Positions 46,678-55,998 of a stretch of DNA of 64,000 nucleotides are shown here, one piece after another. The notes beneath the pieces are model-generated. The model was not told where the DNA came from. It was given only the letters and a program-made list of their open reading frames with translations, and did not search any database. Position numbers and translations under genes: made by a program. This DNA comes from AP-15 sp963747735 (lineage in GTDB: Bacteria; Pseudomonadota; Alphaproteobacteria; ATCC43930; CGMCC-115725): the NCBI GenBank assembly GCA_963747735.1, contig CAVVGE010000006.1, positions 1 through 64,000 of the forward strand, given 5' to 3'. Position 1 is the stretch's first letter. Each line of letters starts with the position of its first letter.

Positions 46678-47871
46678 TCAGCGGTTTTTCTGCCAGTCGT
46701 CCTGCCATAGGAAATCGGGGCCGAGCTGGTCGAGGCTGGGGCAGCCGATCTGCGCCATCACCAGGTCGATCTCCTTGACAAAGATATCGATCGCCTTTTT
46801 GACGCCGGGGAGCCCGCCCGCCGCGGCACCGTAAAGTGTGGGCCGGCCAAAAAAGCAGAAATCCGCGCCGAGGCAGAGCGCGATCAGAATGTCGGCGCCG
46901 CGCCTGACCCCGCTGTCGAGCAGCAAGGTCAGCTTGTCGCCGACCGCGGCGCGGATCGCCGGCAATACATCGAGCGAGCCCGGCGCCTGGTCGAGCTGAC
47001 GCCCGCCATGGTTCGACACCAGGATGCCGTCGCAGCCGGCATCGACCGCGCGCAACGCATCAGCGGGGCTCATGATGCCCTTGATCACGAGCGCGCGCGG
47101 AAAGAGCTTCCGGTAGGCCTCGACGTCGTGCCAGGTCTGGGCGTTGAACGGCCGCACCGAGGAAGTGAATTTGTAGACCTCTTCGGCGTTCGCACCCGCC
47201 GGGGCGTAAGGCTGCCAGTTTTGCAGCATCGGCGTGCCGCCGCCGCGACGCAGATACTCGAGGATCCAGCCCGGATGGGTCAGCGCCTCGGCGAGGATCG
47301 AGGGCTTCAGGCTCAACGCCTGGAACAACCCGCCGCGGATATTGGCAAAGCCGTTGCGGATGTTGCGCTCACGCTTCGACCCGACCGGCGTGTCGACGGT
47401 CAGCACCACCGCGCCGAGCCCATTGTCGTTGGCGCGCCGGATCATGTCGGCGTTGATCGCCGGGTCGCGCGCCGCATAGAGCTGATACCAGTGGTTTTTC
47501 GGCGCGATCCTGGCAGCGGCCTCGATCGAATCGTTGCTGGCGCCCGACATGATGTAGGGGATGTTGGCGTCGCGCGCCGCCTCGGCCAGCATCAGATCGG
47601 CATTGGTCCGGAACAGCCCCGCCCCGCCGGTCGGCGAGATGCCGAACGGGCTCGAAAAGGTCTGGCCGAAGATCGTCCGGGTCTGATCGCGCGTCGACAC
47701 GTCGACGAGATAGCGCGGCAGCAATTGGTGCTTGTGAAACGCCGATGTGTTGGTTTCGAGGCCGCGCTCGTCTTCGAGGCCGCCCTCGATAAAATCGAAA
47801 GCAATTTTCGGCAGCCGCCGCTTGGCCATGCGGTGCAGGTCTTCGATGTTGACCGCTTTGTCGATGTTCAT
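46678..47871 (-). CDS. lldD: FMN-dependent L-lactate dehydrogenase-like protein
   Basis: 397-residue alpha-hydroxy-acid dehydrogenase. Starts MNIDKAVNIEDLHRMAKRRL. FMN and substrate residues are in KIAFDFIEGGLEDERGLETN, SPFGISPTGGAGLFR, NHWYQLYAARD, LTVDTPVGSKRERNIRNGF, VSNHGGRQLDQAPGSLDVLP and LLDSGVRRGADILIAL. It lacks the membrane anchor of the second homologue at 27.7 kb. L-lactate is the default substrate, but glycolate or another 2-hydroxy acid is possible. ATG 47871. Confidence 0.88.
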   Translation of the reverse strand: MNIDKAVNIEDLHRMAKRRLPKIAFDFIEGGLEDERGLETNTSAFHKHQLLPRYLVDVSTRDQTRTIFGQTFSSPFGISPTGGAGLFRTNADLMLAEAARDANIPYIMSGASNDSIEAAARIAPKNHWYQLYAARDPAINADMIRRANDNGLGAVVLTVDTPVGSKRERNIRNGFANIRGGLFQALSLKPSILAEALTHPGWILEYLRRGGGTPMLQNWQPYAPAGANAEEVYKFTSSVRPFNAQTWHDVEAYRKLFPRALVIKGIMSPADALRAVDAGCDGILVSNHGGRQLDQAPGSLDVLPAIRAAVGDKLTLLLDSGVRRGADILIALCLGADFCFFGRPTLYGAAAGGLPGVKKAIDIFVKEIDLVMAQIGCPSLDQLGPDFLWQDDWQKNR

Positions 47872-47942
47872 CGCCCGAGGTCCCGCTGAGAGGGTGCCGG
47901 ATCGAATGAACAATGCTGGTTTCGCGGACCCCCGGCAACCCG

Positions 47943-48365
47943 TCAAGGCGTTGCGACTGCCATGCCGAGCGCGCGGGCCGCGCCGGCCATTGCACGGTCG
48001 AAAGTGACGAGCGTCGCCTCGAGGCGTCGCGCGATCGCGAGGTGCAGCGCATCCGGTGTCAGCAATGTGAGATCGAGCCGCCGCAGATAGGCTGTGGCGA
48101 CCGCAATGTCGCCCGCGCTGAGCTCCGTTCGCTCGGCCGAGCGCGCGAGCCAAACTTCAAAGTCGGCAAGGTCGCCGCGCGCCTCCTCGATCGGAGTCTG
48201 CCCGGTGCGCACGCGTCTTGCGATCGCCGATACAAATTCGGCTGCCGCGAAATCGCTGACGATAAAGTGCTCTGGGTTTCCGCGCACAAATTCAATCGCG
48301 TGCTCGCTCAACGGCTCGGGGGTCAACAACGCGACAAGGATGTTGGTATCGAGATAAAATTTCAC
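47943..48365 (-). CDS. vapC: VapC-type PIN-domain toxin
   Basis: 140-residue PIN endoribonuclease toxin with the acidic quartet D6 (FYLDTN), E43 (AAEFVSA), D105 (LTPDALHLA) and D123 (VTFDRAM). Its start overlaps the stop of the upstream antitoxin gene (ATGA at 48362-48365), the usual coupling. It is only distantly like the VapC at 3.7 kb. Confidence 0.91.
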   Translation of the reverse strand: MKFYLDTNILVALLTPEPLSEHAIEFVRGNPEHFIVSDFAAAEFVSAIARRVRTGQTPIEEARGDLADFEVWLARSAERTELSAGDIAVATAYLRRLDLTLLTPDALHLAIARRLEATLVTFDRAMAGAARALGMAVATP

Positions 48366-48613
48366 TTCTCGCCTTCATCGCGCATCTCGCGGATGAGGGT
48401 GGCGGCATCGATTTTGGCAGGCGCTCGACCCACCAGTCGGGTGCGCAGCCATTCGATATCAGCCTCGGTTATCGGGCGCGGCGCCGGCCGGATCGGCCTC
48501 AACTCGACAACCGGCTCGCCGCGGCGGGTGATGACGACGCCCTCGCCCTCGAGGGCGCGGTCGATCAGCTTCGAGAGCTGGTTTTTGGCTTCGGCGACGC
48601 TGTGCGTGCTCAT
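48362..48613 (-). CDS. Phd/YefM-family antitoxin
   Basis: 83 residues: MSTHSVAEAKNQLSKLIDRA and EGEGVVITRRGEPVVELRPI form the Phd DNA-binding fold. The C-terminal part with IEWLRTRLVGR and LIREMRDEGEK would embrace the toxin. First gene of the pair; the cytochrome gene is divergent, 141 bp away. Confidence 0.9.
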   Translation of the reverse strand: MSTHSVAEAKNQLSKLIDRALEGEGVVITRRGEPVVELRPIRPAPRPITEADIEWLRTRLVGRAPAKIDAATLIREMRDEGEK

Positions 48614-48754
48614 CGCTCGAAGATAGCCATTTGCTGGCCATCGGTCGAGAGCACCACCGGTGCTTTTGCCGCTGTGGTTTGGCGAGTCCGCGGTTATGAT
48701 ACCGTAAGAGTTGGTTAAGGCAGGCGCTGCCGGCGCCGAGATCGGAGGGAGCCG

Positions 48755-51181
48755 ATGGCAAAGCGGATCTCCATAGCCTCAAGCATCCTGCTGTTGTCCT
48801 GGCTCCTGGCGGTTGGCGGCCCGCTTTCCGGTCCGGCGCAGGCGCGCCAGGCGATCGACGAGGCGCGCCAAGCAGGGCGCACCGCGCAATCCTTCCCGGC
48901 GGCCGACGAAGATTATTTCCACGCGATGGACGGCGGCATCGCCTTGACCGCGGACGAGGTCAAGGGCCGCAACATGTGGATCGTCTGGACCGGCGGCGAC
49001 GACACGCTGTGGGACACGCTGACCAAGCTGACCTATGGCTCGTTCGATCTGTTGAAAATCCTTTCTTCCCGCCCCGGCCTCAAGGCCGGCCGCGACAATC
49101 GCTGGAGCTGGCTCGGCCTCGTCAACGAGCCGTGCTTTGAAAAGGCGACCGGCCCCGACCCCGACCGCTACGGGCTGTGGCTCGACAAACGCAAGCCCGA
49201 TTGTCCCGCCGACCCGTTCGAGAATGCGCAGAAATATCCCGGGGTCGCTGTCGGCGCCCGCGGCAAGAACATTCCCGCCGGATCTTATTACGGCTACGCG
49301 ACCGGGATTGTCGGGTTGCGGCTTTTTCCCAATCCGAAGTTCGACGCAGCGGCGGCGAAGCGGTGGGACCCCAAGCGCTTTTATGACGACCCGAGCTATT
49401 ATTTGTCGAAGGACCTGGTGCGGCCCTACCGCGTCGGCATGTCGTGCGGGTTCTGCCATGTCGGCCCGAACCCGGAGAAGCCGCCGGCCGACCCCGAGAG
49501 CCCGCAATGGGAAAACCTGAGCTCGACAGTCGGCGCGCAATATTTCTGGGTCGATCGCATCCTGGCGTGGAACGCCGACGAGTCGAACTTTCTGTTCCAG
49601 GTATTGCACACGGCAAAGCCGGGCTCGCTCGACACCTCGCTCGTCTCCAGCGACAACATCAACAACCCGCGCACGATGAACGCGGTCTACAATTTGTGGC
49701 CGCGGCTCGAAGCGGCGAAGCGCTACGGGCTCGAAAAGCTCGGGCCCAGCAACCTGGCGAACAAGCAGTTCAACGATTTTGTCAAAACCGGCCCGCTGAC
49801 CCAATTCTTTCAGGCGCCGAGCACGGTGTGGACGCCGCATGTCTTGAAGGACGGCTCGGATTCGGTGGGGGCGCTCGGCGCGCTGAACCGGGTCTATGTC
49901 AATATCGGTCTCTTCAGCGAGGATTGGCTGACCCACTTCAAGCCGATCCTGGGTGGCCAACGGGTGACCCCGTTTTCGATCAAGACCGCGCGGGCGAATT
50001 CCGCCTTTTGGCAGGCGACCGAAGCGCAGACCCCGGACATGGCGCTGTTTCTGATCAAGGCGTCCTATCCGCACAAGCTGAAAAACGCGCCCGGTGGCGC
50101 CGCCTACCTGAACGACCCGCCGGCGACGGTGCAGCAAGGAAAGCTCGTCTTTGCCGACAATTGCGCCCGCTGCCATTCGAGCAAGGCGCCGCCGCGCCCG
50201 GCCGGCGCCGACCCCGCCGCCTGCATCGGCCCGAGCTACATGGAGTGCTTCAACAAATATTGGGATTGGACCAATACCGACGATTTCAAGCAGCAGATGC
50301 GCAAGATCGTCTCGGCCGACGATTTCCTCGACGACAATTTTCTGTCGAATGACGGCCGCGTCCCGGTGACCCTGCTGCAGACGAACGCCTGCAGCCCGCT
50401 GGCGACGAACGCGATCGGCAACAACATCTGGGACGATTTTTCGTCCCAATCGTACAAATCTCTGCCGCCGGTCGGCTCGATCACGGTCTACGACCCGTTC
50501 ACCGGCGCGCCGCAGCAATATCGGATGCCGGGCGGCGGGCGCGGCTATACCCGCGTCCCGTCTCTGATCAGCCTGTGGTCGACGGCACCCTATCTCTTGA
50601 ACAACACGGTCGGGAAATTCAACGAAAGCCCGTCGGTCGCAGCGCGCATGGATGCGTTCCAGGACGGCATCGCCAAGATGCTGTGGCCGGAAAAGCGCGA
50701 CAAGGACATGGTGCTGGGCGACAAGGTGCCGGGGATGATCGAGCGCACCACGGCGACGAGCTGGCTGCGTATCCCGGTCGGCTATCTGCCCGACTGGATC
50801 AAGGCCTCGCGCCAGCTGATCAGCTGGGCGGTCCCGGTGTTCGATCAAAAGGGGATCGAGATCGGCCCGATCCCGAAGGGGACCCCGGTGGACCTGCTGG
50901 CGAATTTCGATCCGTTGGCGCCCGACGGCATCGGGCTCGCCGCCCAGGCCAGGTACAAAAAGCAGGTCCTGGCGGCGATCGTAAAGCTCGTCGAGGATTT
51001 GCGCGCGCTGCCCAAGGGGGCCAGCGACGACGAAGCGCGCAAGGTTTTTGCCAATGTCGGCGAAGACCTCTTTGCGCTGAGCAAATGCAAGGATTACGTC
51101 GTCAACCGCGGACACTATTTCGGCACCAAATTGAGCGACGCCGACAAGAACGCGCTGATCGCCTTCCTGAAGACATTTTGA
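48755..51181 (+). CDS. Large di-haem c-type cytochrome
   Basis: 808 residues with a Sec signal peptide (ISIASSILLLSWLLAVGG ... AQA). Two haem c motifs are 239 residues apart: CGFCH (231-235) and CARCH (470-474). Conserved-looking blocks include RNMWIVWTGGDDTLWDTLTK, GMSCGFCHVGPNP, STVGAQYFWVDRILAWNADE, VWTPHVLKDGSDSVGALGAL and YTRVPSLISLWSTAPYLLNN. The last resembles the second-haem region of di-haem peroxidase/MauG/RoxA-like proteins. The long N-terminal and inter-haem domains are not those of classical CcpA. ATG 48755 has GGAGGGAG upstream. The GMC oxidoreductase starts 10 bp later, implying a functional pair. Specific reaction unknown. Confidence 0.85.
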   Translation: MAKRISIASSILLLSWLLAVGGPLSGPAQARQAIDEARQAGRTAQSFPAADEDYFHAMDGGIALTADEVKGRNMWIVWTGGDDTLWDTLTKLTYGSFDLLKILSSRPGLKAGRDNRWSWLGLVNEPCFEKATGPDPDRYGLWLDKRKPDCPADPFENAQKYPGVAVGARGKNIPAGSYYGYATGIVGLRLFPNPKFDAAAAKRWDPKRFYDDPSYYLSKDLVRPYRVGMSCGFCHVGPNPEKPPADPESPQWENLSSTVGAQYFWVDRILAWNADESNFLFQVLHTAKPGSLDTSLVSSDNINNPRTMNAVYNLWPRLEAAKRYGLEKLGPSNLANKQFNDFVKTGPLTQFFQAPSTVWTPHVLKDGSDSVGALGALNRVYVNIGLFSEDWLTHFKPILGGQRVTPFSIKTARANSAFWQATEAQTPDMALFLIKASYPHKLKNAPGGAAYLNDPPATVQQGKLVFADNCARCHSSKAPPRPAGADPAACIGPSYMECFNKYWDWTNTDDFKQQMRKIVSADDFLDDNFLSNDGRVPVTLLQTNACSPLATNAIGNNIWDDFSSQSYKSLPPVGSITVYDPFTGAPQQYRMPGGGRGYTRVPSLISLWSTAPYLLNNTVGKFNESPSVAARMDAFQDGIAKMLWPEKRDKDMVLGDKVPGMIERTTATSWLRIPVGYLPDWIKASRQLISWAVPVFDQKGIEIGPIPKGTPVDLLANFDPLAPDGIGLAAQARYKKQVLAAIVKLVEDLRALPKGASDDEARKVFANVGEDLFALSKCKDYVVNRGHYFGTKLSDADKNALIAFLKTF

Positions 51182-51191
51182 GCGGCCGGCG

Positions 51192-53069
51192 ATGAGCGAG
51201 GCACCCGCATTCGACTACATCGTCGTCGGTTCCGGCGCCGGCGGCGGCACCGTTGCGGCGCGGCTTGCCGAGGCCGGGCGGCGCGTGCTGCTGCTCGAAG
51301 CGGGCGGCGACCCGCGGCTCCTCTCCGGCACCAACGATGCCGAGCCCGGCGTCGATCGGCTGCCCGACGATTACGATGTGCCGTCGTTCCACGGCTTCGC
51401 TTCGGAAAACGATGCGATGCGCTGGGATTTTTTTGTGCGCCATTACGCCGACCAGGCGACACAGGAAAAAGACCCGAAATATGTCCGCGACTACCGCGGC
51501 GAGCGGGTTGACGGAGTTCTTTATCCGCGCGCCGGCACGCTCGGCGGCTGCACCGCGCACAACGCGATGATCCTCGTTTACCCGCACAATGCCGATTGGG
51601 ACGCGATCGCGCAGCTGACCGGCGACCCGTCATGGAGCGCCGCGGCGATGCGCGGCTATTTCGAGCGGCTCGAAAATTGCCATCATCGCCCGCTCGAGCG
51701 GGTGCTCGCCAAGCTTGGCCCAAACCCGTCGCGCCACGGCTGGTCCGGCTGGCTGCATAGCGAAAAGGCGGTCCCAAAGGCGGCGATCGGCGATTTCGGG
51801 CTGGTGCAGGTGCTGCTCAACTCGGCCGCGACGGCTTATGACGATATCGGCCAGCCGGTTGTGCGGCTGCGCGACCTCGTCGAAAGCAAGGCCGACCCGA
51901 ACGATTGGCGCCTCGTCGCCGAAAATGCGGTTGGCCTGCGCTATACGCCGCTGACGACGCGCGGGCATCGGCGCATGGGAACGCGCGAACGGGTGCGCGA
52001 GACTGCCGCGAGATACCCCGACCGGCTGCATGTGGAGCTGGATGCGCTCGCGACCCGCGTGCTGTTCGACGCGCAGGACCGCGCCATCGGCGTCGAATAC
52101 CTCAAAGGCGAGCGCCTCTATCGCGCCCATGGCCAGCCCGGCACCGGGCCGGGCGTCGTGCGGCAAGCGCTGGCGGCGCGCGAGGTGATCCTCTGCGGCG
52201 GCGCCTTCAACACGCCGCAGCTCTTGATGCTGTCCGGGATCGGGCCGCGCGCGGTGCTGGAGCCGTTGGGCATCCCGGTGCGGATCGATCTTCCGGGCGT
52301 CGGCCGCAATTTGCAGGACCGCTATGAGATCGGGGTGGTCCACCGCATGAATTTTGCGCGTTGGGAAATCCTCGAAGGCGCCACCTTCAGCCGCGGCGAC
52401 CCGCAATACCGCGCGTGGGCGCGGGGCGAGGACGGTGTCTATGCCAGCAACGGCGCCGTCCTTGCTGCCATCCTGAAATCGCTGCCGGAGCGCCCGCTGC
52501 CGGATTTGTTCTGCTTTGCGCTGTTGGGATTGTTCGGCGGCTATTTCCCCGGCTATTCGGCGCTCGAGCTGACTAAGCCGAATTATTTAACCTGGGCGAT
52601 CCTGAAGGCGCATACGCAAAACCGCGCCGGCGAGGTGCGGCTGCGCTCGACCGATCCGCGCGACCAGCCGCTCGTTAATTTCCACTATTTCGAGGAAGGG
52701 AGCGACAAGGCGGGGGAGGATCTGCAATCCGTCGTCGCCGGCATCCGGTTTGTCCGCAAGCTGACCGCCCAGCTCGAACGCGAGGGGTTGATCGCCGAAG
52801 AGGAGCAGCCGGGAAAGGCGCTCGAAAGCGACGAGGAACTGCAGGATTTTGTGCGCACCCGCGCCTGGGGCCACCATGCGTCGTGCACCTGCGCGATCGG
52901 CCCGCGCGATGCGGGCGGTGTGCTCGACGGCGATTTTCGCGTCCATGGGGTGCCGGGGCTGCGCGTCGTCGATGCCTCGGTCTTTCCGCGCATTCCCGGG
53001 TTTTTTATCGTCAGCGCCGTCTACATGGTCGCGGAGAAGGCAGCCGACGCGATCCTCGCCGCATCCTGA
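51192..53069 (+). CDS. GMC-family FAD oxidoreductase
   Basis: 625 residues. The FAD Rossmann motif starts almost at the N-terminus (YIVVGSGAGGGTVAARLAEA). The GMC signatures are LYPRAGTLGGCTAHNAMILV, AREVILCGGAFNTPQLLMLS and the catalytic HH pair in WGHHASCTCAIGPRD, ending VVDASVFPRIPGFFIVSAVY. No signal peptide or Tat motif is visible, although the cytochrome encoded just before it must be exported. Likely an alcohol, sugar or sterol-type dehydrogenase that passes electrons to cytochrome c; the substrate cannot be told. Confidence 0.93.
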   Translation: MSEAPAFDYIVVGSGAGGGTVAARLAEAGRRVLLLEAGGDPRLLSGTNDAEPGVDRLPDDYDVPSFHGFASENDAMRWDFFVRHYADQATQEKDPKYVRDYRGERVDGVLYPRAGTLGGCTAHNAMILVYPHNADWDAIAQLTGDPSWSAAAMRGYFERLENCHHRPLERVLAKLGPNPSRHGWSGWLHSEKAVPKAAIGDFGLVQVLLNSAATAYDDIGQPVVRLRDLVESKADPNDWRLVAENAVGLRYTPLTTRGHRRMGTRERVRETAARYPDRLHVELDALATRVLFDAQDRAIGVEYLKGERLYRAHGQPGTGPGVVRQALAAREVILCGGAFNTPQLLMLSGIGPRAVLEPLGIPVRIDLPGVGRNLQDRYEIGVVHRMNFARWEILEGATFSRGDPQYRAWARGEDGVYASNGAVLAAILKSLPERPLPDLFCFALLGLFGGYFPGYSALELTKPNYLTWAILKAHTQNRAGEVRLRSTDPRDQPLVNFHYFEEGSDKAGEDLQSVVAGIRFVRKLTAQLEREGLIAEEEQPGKALESDEELQDFVRTRAWGHHASCTCAIGPRDAGGVLDGDFRVHGVPGLRVVDASVFPRIPGFFIVSAVYMVAEKAADAILAAS

Positions 53070-53280
53070 CGGCGATCGAGAAATTGCATTTGGCTGAACC
53101 GTTCTTTAAGATGCGGCCTTCGCTGCGGCAGCGAAACATTCGGGCGGCGCCGCTCCAAAAGTCGGGACAACCGACAATCCCGCCGACAGAGTGGTCCCGC
53201 AGCGGATATCGCCGAGGATGGACCGCCCCGCAACGGCACATTGCCGGCCCGACCGCCGGTACCACAGTGAGGAACGCAAG

Positions 53281-54381
53281 ATGGCGCAAGTCGCGCTTCG
53301 CAACATCGTCAAGACCTTTGACAAGACCCCGGCGGTGCGGGGGATCGACATCGACATCGCCGATCGCGAGTTCATCGTGCTGGTCGGGCCATCGGGCTGC
53401 GGCAAGAGCACGACCTTGCGCATGATCGCCGGCCTCGAGGAAGCCACCTCGGGCGAGATCTATATCGGCGACCAGCTGGTCAACGACGTGCCGCCAAAGG
53501 ACCGGGACATCGCCATGGTGTTCCAGAACTATGCGCTCTACCCGCATATGACGGTGTTCGAAAACATGTCTTTCGGGTTGCGCCTGAAAAGGTTCCCGAA
53601 GGCCGAGATCAACGAGCGGGTGCAGGCCGCCGCCCGCATTCTCGACATCACCGAGCTGCTCGAGCGCCGGCCAAAGCAGCTGTCGGGCGGCCAGCGCCAG
53701 CGTGTCGCCATGGGCCGCGCCATCGTCCGCAACCCGAAGGTATTTCTGTTCGACGAGCCGCTCTCCAACCTCGACGCCAAATTGCGCGTGCAGATGCGCA
53801 CCGAGATCAAAAAGATCCATCAAAAGGTGACGACGACCACGGTTTACGTCACCCACGACCAGATCGAAGCGATGACCTTGGCCGATCGCGTCGTCATCAT
53901 GAACGCCGGGCGCATCGACCAGATCGGCACGCCGCATGAGGTCTACCATGCGCCACAGACCCGGTTTGTCGCTGCCTTCATCGGCTCGCCGACGATGAAT
54001 CTGCTGCCGTGCCGTGTCGTGCAAAACGGCAGCGGGCTGACCGTGCGCCTGTCCGACTGGCTCTCCTTCCCGGTGCCGGCGGCGCGCGAGGCGCGCTACC
54101 GCGGGCGCGTCGGCGACGAGGTGCTGTTCGGGCTGCGCCCGGAGCACATCACCGAGACGCGCAGCGGCGAGAATGCCCCTGGGTTCGTCCCGTTCACCGC
54201 CCGGCTCGATGTCGTCGAGCCGATGGGCATGGAGACGATGGTTTACTTTATCGTCGACGGGGTCGAGATTTGCGCCCGCGTCAACCCGGCTGCAGCGAGC
54301 AATGTCGGCGAGTCGATGCCGCTTCTCGCCGACCTCAACCAGATGCACCTGATCGACCCCCGCACCGACAAGGTGATCTGA
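53281..54381 (+). CDS. Sugar-type ABC transporter ATPase (UgpC/MalK group)
   Basis: 366 residues. The ATPase domain has Walker A GPSGCGKSTTLRMI, Q-loop VFQNYALYPHMTV, signature LSGGQRQRVAMGRAI and Walker B VFLFDEPLSNLD. The C-terminal TOBE-type regulatory region (VLFGLRPEHITET, LDVVEPMGMETMVYFIVDG) places it with UgpC/MalK-like importers of sugars or glycerol-phosphate. No permease or binding protein is nearby, so it may energise a transporter encoded elsewhere. ATG 53281 with GAGGAACG upstream. Confidence 0.93.
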   Translation: MAQVALRNIVKTFDKTPAVRGIDIDIADREFIVLVGPSGCGKSTTLRMIAGLEEATSGEIYIGDQLVNDVPPKDRDIAMVFQNYALYPHMTVFENMSFGLRLKRFPKAEINERVQAAARILDITELLERRPKQLSGGQRQRVAMGRAIVRNPKVFLFDEPLSNLDAKLRVQMRTEIKKIHQKVTTTTVYVTHDQIEAMTLADRVVIMNAGRIDQIGTPHEVYHAPQTRFVAAFIGSPTMNLLPCRVVQNGSGLTVRLSDWLSFPVPAAREARYRGRVGDEVLFGLRPEHITETRSGENAPGFVPFTARLDVVEPMGMETMVYFIVDGVEICARVNPAAASNVGESMPLLADLNQMHLIDPRTDKVI

Positions 54382-54414
54382 TCCGGCAAGGTGATCTGAT
54401 CCGGCTGGCCCGCC

Positions 54415-55188
54415 GTGGACCTCGCCGAGCGGGTCGTCGTCGTAACCGGTGCGGCGCGCGGCATCGGGCAGGAATTGGCGTGCCGCCTGGCGCAGGCCGG
54501 CGCCCGCATCGTCGCCGCCGACATTGCGGATTGCGCCGCGACCGTCGATCTCGTCAACAGCGCGGGCGGGACGGCGATCGGCGCCGCGCTCGATGTGACA
54601 AGCGCCGAGGACGCTGCCGCGATGGCCGAGCTCGCGGTGGCAAAATTTGGCCGTATCGATGCGCTGGTCAACAATGCGGCCCTCTACGGCGCGCTGCGCG
54701 GTGGCCGGTTCGACGCGATCGCCGAGGCCGATTGGGATGCGGCGATGGCGGTCAACGTCAAAGGCATCTGGCATTGCTGCAAGGCGGTGGTTCCGGCAAT
54801 GCGGCAGTCAATCGCCAACGGGGCGGGGTCCGGCAGCATCGTCAACATGGCCTCGCTCGCCGCCACTTACGGGATGCCGTTCGCGCTCCATTACACAACC
54901 TCGAAAGCCGCCGTGATCGGGCTCACTCGCGGCCTGGCGCGTGAGCTCGGCCGCGACCGGATCCGCGTCAACGCGCTGGCGCCGAGCGCGGTTTTGACCG
55001 ACGGCACGCGCGAGTTTTTCGGCGACAAGCTCGACCGGGCATTGGCGACGATCAAGGCCGGGCAGTCGATCCAGCGCAGCCTCACCCCGTCCGATCTCGC
55101 GGGCACCGTGCTGTGGCTCGTTTCGGACGCGAGCGCGCTGGTTACCGGGCAAACCATCGCCGTCGATGGCGGGACGGTGATGCTGTGA
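54415..55188 (+). CDS. Short-chain dehydrogenase/reductase
   Basis: 257-residue classical SDR. Cofactor motif is VVVVTGAARGIGQELACRLA with an acidic residue at the end of beta-2 (IVAADIAD), suggesting NAD. The NNAALYG motif, catalytic Ser in SIVNMASLAATYG and YTTSKAAVIG (Y-x3-K) are intact. GTG 54415 is the only start that fits. The stop overlaps the start of the next SDR (GTGA). Confidence 0.9.
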   Translation: MDLAERVVVVTGAARGIGQELACRLAQAGARIVAADIADCAATVDLVNSAGGTAIGAALDVTSAEDAAAMAELAVAKFGRIDALVNNAALYGALRGGRFDAIAEADWDAAMAVNVKGIWHCCKAVVPAMRQSIANGAGSGSIVNMASLAATYGMPFALHYTTSKAAVIGLTRGLARELGRDRIRVNALAPSAVLTDGTREFFGDKLDRALATIKAGQSIQRSLTPSDLAGTVLWLVSDASALVTGQTIAVDGGTVML

Positions 55189-55943
55189 CCCGGCTCGCCG
55201 GCAAGGTGGCGCTGGTCAGCGGTGCCGCCGGCGGCATCGGGCGTGCGATTTCGATCGCCTTTGCCGAGGCCGGGGCCGCCATCGCCTGCTGCGACATCGA
55301 CATGGCGGCGACGGAGGAGACGGCCCGCCTCGTGCGCGCGGCCGGCAGCCGGGCCTTGGCTCGGCATTGCAATGTCGGCAGCGAGGCCGAGACGCGCGCC
55401 GCCGCCGCCGCGGTCGAGAACGAATTCGGCCGGGTCGATATCCTGGTCAGCGGTGCCGCACCGCACGACAAAGGCGGCACGATACTCGAGACGAGCCCCG
55501 TGGAGTGGCACGAGGTCGTCGCGATCAACCTGACGGGGTCGTTCCTCTTGTGCCGGGCGGCGCTGCCGCTGATGATCGCCGGCGGCGGCGGGTCGATCAT
55601 CCTGATCGCCTCGCAGCTCGGGCGCGTCGGCAGCGCCGGGCGAGCGGCCTATTGCGCGACCAAGGGTGCGTTGATCCAGCTCGCCAAGGTCATGGCGATC
55701 GACCATGCGGGGCAGAATATCCGCGTCAACACCCTGTCGCCGGGGGCGGTCGAGACCGCGCGGATCGTGCGCCGCTACGGCAGCTTCGAGGCCGCGCGCG
55801 CGGCGATCGGGCCAAAGCACCTGCTGGGCCGGCTCGGCCAGCCGTCGGAGATCGCGGCAGCGGCGGTGTTCCTCGCCAGCGATGCGGCGAGCTTTGTCAC
55901 CGGCAGCGACCTCGTTGTCGACGGCGGCTACACCGCCATCTGA
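55185..55943 (+). CDS. Short-chain dehydrogenase/reductase
   Basis: 252-residue classical SDR in tandem with the previous one. Cofactor motif VALVSGAAGGIGRAISIAF with ACCDIDMA (NAD preference likely). It has SIILIASQLGRVG with the catalytic Ser and AYCATKGALIQLAK (Y-x3-K), plus the C-terminal FVTGSDLVVDGGYTAI. GTG 55185 overlaps the preceding stop. Two coupled SDRs after a sugar-type ATPase suggest a small polyol or sugar-acid pathway; that is inference. Confidence 0.9.
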   Translation: MTRLAGKVALVSGAAGGIGRAISIAFAEAGAAIACCDIDMAATEETARLVRAAGSRALARHCNVGSEAETRAAAAAVENEFGRVDILVSGAAPHDKGGTILETSPVEWHEVVAINLTGSFLLCRAALPLMIAGGGGSIILIASQLGRVGSAGRAAYCATKGALIQLAKVMAIDHAGQNIRVNTLSPGAVETARIVRRYGSFEAARAAIGPKHLLGRLGQPSEIAAAAVFLASDAASFVTGSDLVVDGGYTAI

Positions 55944-55998
55944 TCAGGCCCTCGACGACGTCGAGAATTTGTCAGGCCTCGACAACGTCGAGGATTTG
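55944..55998. repeat. 28/27-bp imperfect tandem duplication
   Basis: TCAGGCCCTCGACGACGTCG... (55944-55971) and TCAGGCCTCGACAACGTCGA... (55972-55998) are consecutive near-copies. The second holds the stop and last eight codons (QILDVVEA) of the metallophosphatase-like gene. The first lies between that stop and the SDR stop. Confidence 0.85.

Noticed and set aside
48779..51115. 778-codon frame antisense to the di-haem cytochrome
   Set aside because: Shadow of high GC content at third positions; no ribosome site and no domain.
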